Source: Candidatus Spyradenecus faecavium
GTDB lineage: Bacteria > Verrucomicrobiota > Kiritimatiellia > RFP12 > DVOR01
DNA length: 5,465 nt
Assembly (NCBI GenBank): GCA_018713405.1
Contig: DVOR01000117.1
Span: forward strand, 1-5,465
Reading direction: 5' to 3'
The notes beneath the pieces were generated by a model. That model did no database searches. It had not been told where the DNA came from and saw nothing but the letters and a program-made list of their open reading frames with translations. A program made the position numbers and the translations under genes. Of this stretch, positions 1-5,465 are shown piece after piece (position 1 is the first letter of the stretch; each line of letters opens with the position of its first letter).

Positions 1-2
1 GG

Positions 3-125
3 ATCGTCCCCGCCGAATCGCCCGCACCGGTTGCGTCTTCGCGGAAAAGGGGCCGCCCGCAGGGTTTGCGCGGGAGGGTGGGTTTTTGGTATGGTTATGG
101 TGCTTTCGGAGCCGTACGGACGTGA
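3..125 (+). CDS. possible C-terminal tail of an upstream gene (partial)
   Basis: This frame is open from the window edge for 40 codons and ends in TGA at 123-125. It overlaps the GTG start of the aminotransferase by four bases (GTGA, 122-125), a usual arrangement for translationally coupled genes. The predicted tail is proline/alanine-rich, then basic (RKRGRP at 42-59), then glycine/aromatic-rich (FWYGYGAFG at 84-110). RGRP with flanking basic residues is the core of an AT-hook, a short minor-groove DNA-binding motif, so the tail could belong to a disordered nucleic-acid-binding protein. A 40-codon open frame is weak evidence in GC-rich DNA, and the other two forward frames are also open here. 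No fold or family can be recognised. Confidence 0.3.
   Translation: MVPAESPAPVASSRKRGRPQGLRGRVGFWYGYGAFGAVRT
108..111 (+). promoter_or_regulatory. ribosome binding site for the GTG start at 122
   Basis: GGAG lies 10 bases before GTG 122. A stronger-looking purine run (GGGAGGG, 72-78) lies 7 bases before an in-frame TTG at 86. The GTG is preferred because the extra 12 residues from TTG 86 (VWLWCFRSRTD region) do not resemble an aminotransferase N-terminus, because they would include the only TTA codon (95-97) in this operon, and because the GTG overlaps the possible upstream stop. Confidence 0.4.
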
Positions 126-1090
126 AAGAACTGCAAGCGAGCGATTTCGTCGAGGCCCTGCGCGCGAGCCATCGCGCGGGGAGGACGCCCCTTTATCTCT
201 TCTATTCCAGCCTGTGGGACGCCTTTGTGCGCGACCCCGCGCTGATGGTGTTGCCCTTCACCGACCACCTGGTGCACCGCGGCGACGGCGTCTTCGAGAC
301 GATGAAGTGCGTGGACGGCGCGGTCTACAACCTGGAGGCCCACCTGCAGCGCCTGCAGCGCAGCGCCTACCAGATCGGCCTGGCCTTCCATCGCGGCCCG
401 GAGGCCCTGCGCGCGAAGGTGCTCGAGGCGCTCCACGCCGCCGGCCAACGCGATTGCTCGGTGCGCGTGGTGCTCAGCCGCGGCCCCGGCGGCCTGGGCG
501 TCTCCCCCACCGAGAGCGACGCCACGGCCCTCTACATCCTGGTCTACGCCGCGGGCCGCCCCTTCATGGAGACCCACCCGCAGGGGGCGCGCCTGCGCCT
601 GAGCGCCGTGCCGCCGAAGCACCCCGATTTCGCCACGGCCAAGACCTGCAACTACATCCCCAACGTCCTCATGCGCATGGAGGCCGAGGCGTGGGGCGTC
701 GATTTCACCGTCGGGGCCGACGGGCGCGGCCACATCACCGAGGGCGCGACCGAGAACGTCGGCATCGTCTCCAAGGGCGGCGCCCTCGCCTTCCCCCCGC
801 TCGACGCCGTCCTCGCCGGCACCACCATGCTCCGCGTGGCCGAGCTCGCCCAGGGTCTGGAGGCCGAGGGCCGCCTGCACGGCGTGGTCTTCCGCCCCAT
901 CCGCGTGGAGGAGCTGGACGACGCCCGCGAGATCCTGGTGGTGGGCACCACGCTCAACGTGGCCTCCGTCACGGAGTGGGAGGGCAAGCCCGTCGGCGAC
1001 GGCACCCCCGGCCCCATCGGCCGCGCGCTGGACGAACTGATTTTGAGAGACACCCGGGAGAACGCGGCCCTCCGCGTCCCCTATCTTTGA
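122..1090 (+). CDS. class IV PLP-dependent aminotransferase (D-amino-acid aminotransferase / aminodeoxychorismate lyase-like)
   Basis: A cytosolic fold-type IV PLP enzyme of 322 residues from GTG 122. Visible motifs in order: HRGDGVFET (Arg53-Thr60), the usual N-terminal signature; the cofactor lysine Lys174 in TAKTCNYIPN; Glu207 in ITEGATEN, the glutamate that contacts the PLP ring nitrogen; LAGTT (231-235) for phosphate binding; VVGTTLN (Val273 onward); and a C-terminal GDGTPGPIG segment. The family includes branched-chain aminotransferase, D-amino-acid aminotransferase and aminodeoxychorismate lyase (folate pathway). The text around HRGDGVFET, the FATAKTCNY segment and the C-terminal end in VPYL recall, from memory, the plant plastid D-amino-acid aminotransferase/lyase branch more than E. 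coli IlvE. The substrate therefore stays open. It is followed after 18 bases by the EIIA gene and is probably its operon partner. It has no signal peptide or membrane segment. Confidence 0.9.
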   Translation: MKELQASDFVEALRASHRAGRTPLYLFYSSLWDAFVRDPALMVLPFTDHLVHRGDGVFETMKCVDGAVYNLEAHLQRLQRSAYQIGLAFHRGPEALRAKVLEALHAAGQRDCSVRVVLSRGPGGLGVSPTESDATALYILVYAAGRPFMETHPQGARLRLSAVPPKHPDFATAKTCNYIPNVLMRMEAEAWGVDFTVGADGRGHITEGATENVGIVSKGGALAFPPLDAVLAGTTMLRVAELAQGLEAEGRLHGVVFRPIRVEELDDAREILVVGTTLNVASVTEWEGKPVGDGTPGPIGRALDELILRDTRENAALRVPYL

Positions 1091-1108
1091 CCTCACAAGG
1101 AAAGACCC

Positions 1109-1564
1109 ATGAGCACTTACGATTCGATGCTGGACAAGGCCGTCGTCATCAATTCCCTGAAGGGCGAGGACATCTTCGCGGTCATCGCGGAGCTCGTCGA
1201 CGCCCTGGTCGCGGCCGGCGCCGTCCCCGCGGACAAGCGCGAGGAGGCCAAGCAGGCCATCGTCCGCCGCGAGATGTCCGCCTCCACCGTGATGCCCGGC
1301 GGCCTGGCCCTCCCCCACGGCCGCACCGACGTGGTGCCCGAGCTGGCCTGCGCCATCGGCATCCACAAGGACGGCTTCGCCGCCGACGCCCCGGACGACG
1401 AGCCCACCCGCATCGTCATCCTCATGCTCGTGCCGCCCGCCGCCGGCTCCGGCTACGTCGCCTTCCTCGGCAGCGTCAGCCGCACGCTGATGGACCCCGA
1501 GAAGTGCGCCGCCATGACGGCCGCCACCGACCGCGCCGGCGTCCTCGCCGTCCTGCGCGCCTGA
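1109..1564 (+). CDS. stand-alone PTS EIIA type-2 domain protein (EIIA-Fru/Mtl/Ntr family)
   Basis: A cytosolic protein of 151 residues made of one PTS EIIA type-2 domain, near the usual length of EIIA-Ntr (PtsN). The phosphoacceptor is His70 in GGLALPHGR, preceded by the typical RREMSAST stretch (Arg53-Thr60). In this family the histidine takes phosphate from HPr or NPr and either passes it to a sugar EIIB or acts as a regulatory switch. No EIIB, EIIC or HPr gene is in the window, which favours a regulatory role. The second conserved histidine (His120 in E. coli PtsN, in a THLHTL stretch) appears to be Tyr116 in GYVAFL. Translation starts at ATG 1109 behind AAGGA (1097-1101), 7 bases upstream. 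The gene lies 18 bases from each neighbour. It could also be a retained fructose-type EIIA serving a distant transporter. Confidence 0.88.
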   Translation: MSTYDSMLDKAVVINSLKGEDIFAVIAELVDALVAAGAVPADKREEAKQAIVRREMSASTVMPGGLALPHGRTDVVPELACAIGIHKDGFAADAPDDEPTRIVILMLVPPAAGSGYVAFLGSVSRTLMDPEKCAAMTAATDRAGVLAVLRA

Positions 1565-1582
1565 GCCACCTGAAAGGACCCC

Positions 1583-4714
<3,132 letters not shown>

Positions 4715-4733
4715 GCCCCTTGCCAGTCACCCT

Positions 4734-5465
4734 ATGAGTGATACGCCTCTCTCCTCGCTTCCCCTTGAGGTTCGGGTCCGTGATTGTCGTGCCATCAAGG
4801 ACGCGACAATCGTGGTCGATGGCCTCACGGTTCTGTGCGGCCCCAATGCCTGCGGGAAAAGCACGCTCGCGAGGATTCTCCGGGACGGCGTCACGCTCTC
4901 GCTCGAATACAGGGATTGGCTGCGTGGCGGCGTAATGCGTCAAGCGCGCAACACGCTTCTCCTGCCGCTTGCCGACTGTCTTCTGCAGAGTGGCTCACAG
5001 CCTGCCGCGCTCTCTTCCCTCTCCGAATACGGGCCCTTTGTGGAACGCCTGTCCGCGCGACAAGCGAACGACGCGTTGGAGCGCATCGGCACAATCGTCA
5101 CCCTCTTCCTGAACTGCTTCCCGCTCCTCAAGACGGAAGACGGGAGGCGTGCGCTCGAGGCCCTGAAAAGACGATTGAACTGTTCTTGCTCGACGCAGGA
5201 AGCGTTCAAGGTTTGGCTCAACCATCGCTTGACCGACATCAGCACAGACTTGGGCGCTGTTGAAGCCACGCCGCTCTCAAGGCAAAAAGCACGGGAGTGC
5301 GGTTGGCATTCCAGTTATCTCTGGGAAGGGGAGGCGCAAATCAGTGAGGGCGGCTCGCCGATCTTCGCCTACCAAGGCAAGCAGGTCGTTCGCGAGGGAG
5401 ACTTTTTCTCCGTTAAGCGTGTGCTTTGCCTGGAGTCCCCATACAGGGATTTGCCCTCCTTCGCG
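4734..5465 (+). CDS. AAA/SMC-like ATPase, N-terminal 244 codons (runs off the right edge)
   Basis: An open frame runs from ATG 4734 to the last base of the window without a stop. The start, EVRVRDCRAIKD then LTVLCGPNACGKSTLARIL, is the standard opening of RecF/SMC/OLD-type ABC-like ATPases: a first beta strand, a short loop, a second strand and the Walker A motif GPNACGKST (Gly36-Thr44). ATP binding and hydrolysis are therefore expected. Residues 45-244 show no motif I can name; Walker B, the ABC signature and any effector domain would lie beyond the edge. There are 9 cysteines in 244 residues. It starts 19 bases after ileS with no Shine-Dalgarno sequence and no better in-frame start. Codon use (TTG, TCA, AGA, AGG, CGA, ACA, TGT) and lower GC contrast with the upstream genes. 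Many orphan ATPases of this type serve in phage defence or DNA repair, but no such role can be assigned here. Confidence 0.85.
   Translation, partial: MSDTPLSSLPLEVRVRDCRAIKDATIVVDGLTVLCGPNACGKSTLARILRDGVTLSLEYRDWLRGGVMRQARNTLLLPLADCLLQSGSQPAALSSLSEYGPFVERLSARQANDALERIGTIVTLFLNCFPLLKTEDGRRALEALKRRLNCSCSTQEAFKVWLNHRLTDISTDLGAVEATPLSRQKARECGWHSSYLWEGEAQISEGGSPIFAYQGKQVVREGDFFSVKRVLCLESPYRDLPSFA
4778..4815 (+). other. inverted repeat / possible mRNA hairpin in the start of the ATPase gene
   Basis: Bases 4778-4791 can pair with 4802-4815 around a 10-base loop. Eight central pairs are perfect (GATTGTCG 4782-4789 with CGACAATC 4804-4811); the full 14-pair stem includes three G-U pairs. It lies at codons 15-28 of the ATPase gene. 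No T-run follows, so it is not an intrinsic terminator. It could slow translation or bind a regulator, or be chance. Confidence 0.4.

Noticed and set aside
66..95. Possible promoter: TTGCGC (66-71), 18-base spacer, TATGGT (90-95), with TATGGT repeated at 96-101
   Set aside because: The -35 match is partial, the region may be coding for an upstream gene, and the host promoter consensus is unknown. It would fit a transcript start just before GTG 122, so it stays as a weak alternative.
4784..5263. Plus-strand 159-codon frame overlapping the ATPase gene
   Set aside because: It is a different frame from the Walker A-bearing gene, has no motif, and is composed of Arg/His/Pro-rich shadow sequence.
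4940..5269. Minus-strand 109-codon frame
   Set aside because: It is antisense to the ATPase gene with no recognisable domain, so it is a shadow.

Overview
The window is bacterial, very GC-rich and almost wholly coding on the + strand. It holds three complete genes in a tight row: a class IV PLP aminotransferase (122-1090), a single-domain PTS EIIA protein (1109-1564) and isoleucyl-tRNA synthetase (1583-4714). A fourth gene, cut by the right edge, begins at 4734 and carries an ATPase P-loop. The left edge may hold the last 40 codons of a gene that overlaps the aminotransferase start. Gaps between the three complete genes and the ATPase gene are 18, 18 and 19 bases, so co-transcription of at least the first three is likely. 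No rRNA, tRNA, CRISPR array, insertion sequence or convincing intrinsic terminator was seen, and no stretch over 300 bases lacks a gene.

The host cannot be named with certainty. The isoleucyl-tRNA synthetase is of the eukaryote-like bacterial type (IleRS2), and the aminotransferase recalls the plant plastid D-amino-acid aminotransferase/aminodeoxychorismate lyase branch. Both, with the high GC and the stand-alone EIIA, would fit a GC-rich member of the Planctomycetes-Verrucomicrobia-Kiritimatiellota group. That is an inference from memory of family resemblance, not a database result.

The first three genes share one reading frame and one codon style: no TTA, CTA or TCA codon occurs from 122 to 4714. 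This leaves a spurious open frame of about 1,530 codons on the opposite strand. Within ileS the style hardens: after codon 602 every leucine is CTC and every valine is GTC. At 4734 the style breaks. The ATPase gene uses TTG, TCA, AGA, AGG, CGA, ACA and TGT codons, and it has no visible Shine-Dalgarno sequence. It looks like accessory or more recently acquired DNA beside a housekeeping operon, and it is the best candidate in the window for something undescribed, although most of it lies outside.

A shared job for the three operon genes is not proven. The synthetase charges tRNA-Ile. The EIIA protein resembles the nitrogen-PTS regulator EIIA-Ntr but lacks its second active-site histidine. The aminotransferase may act on D-amino acids, aminodeoxychorismate or branched-chain amino acids.
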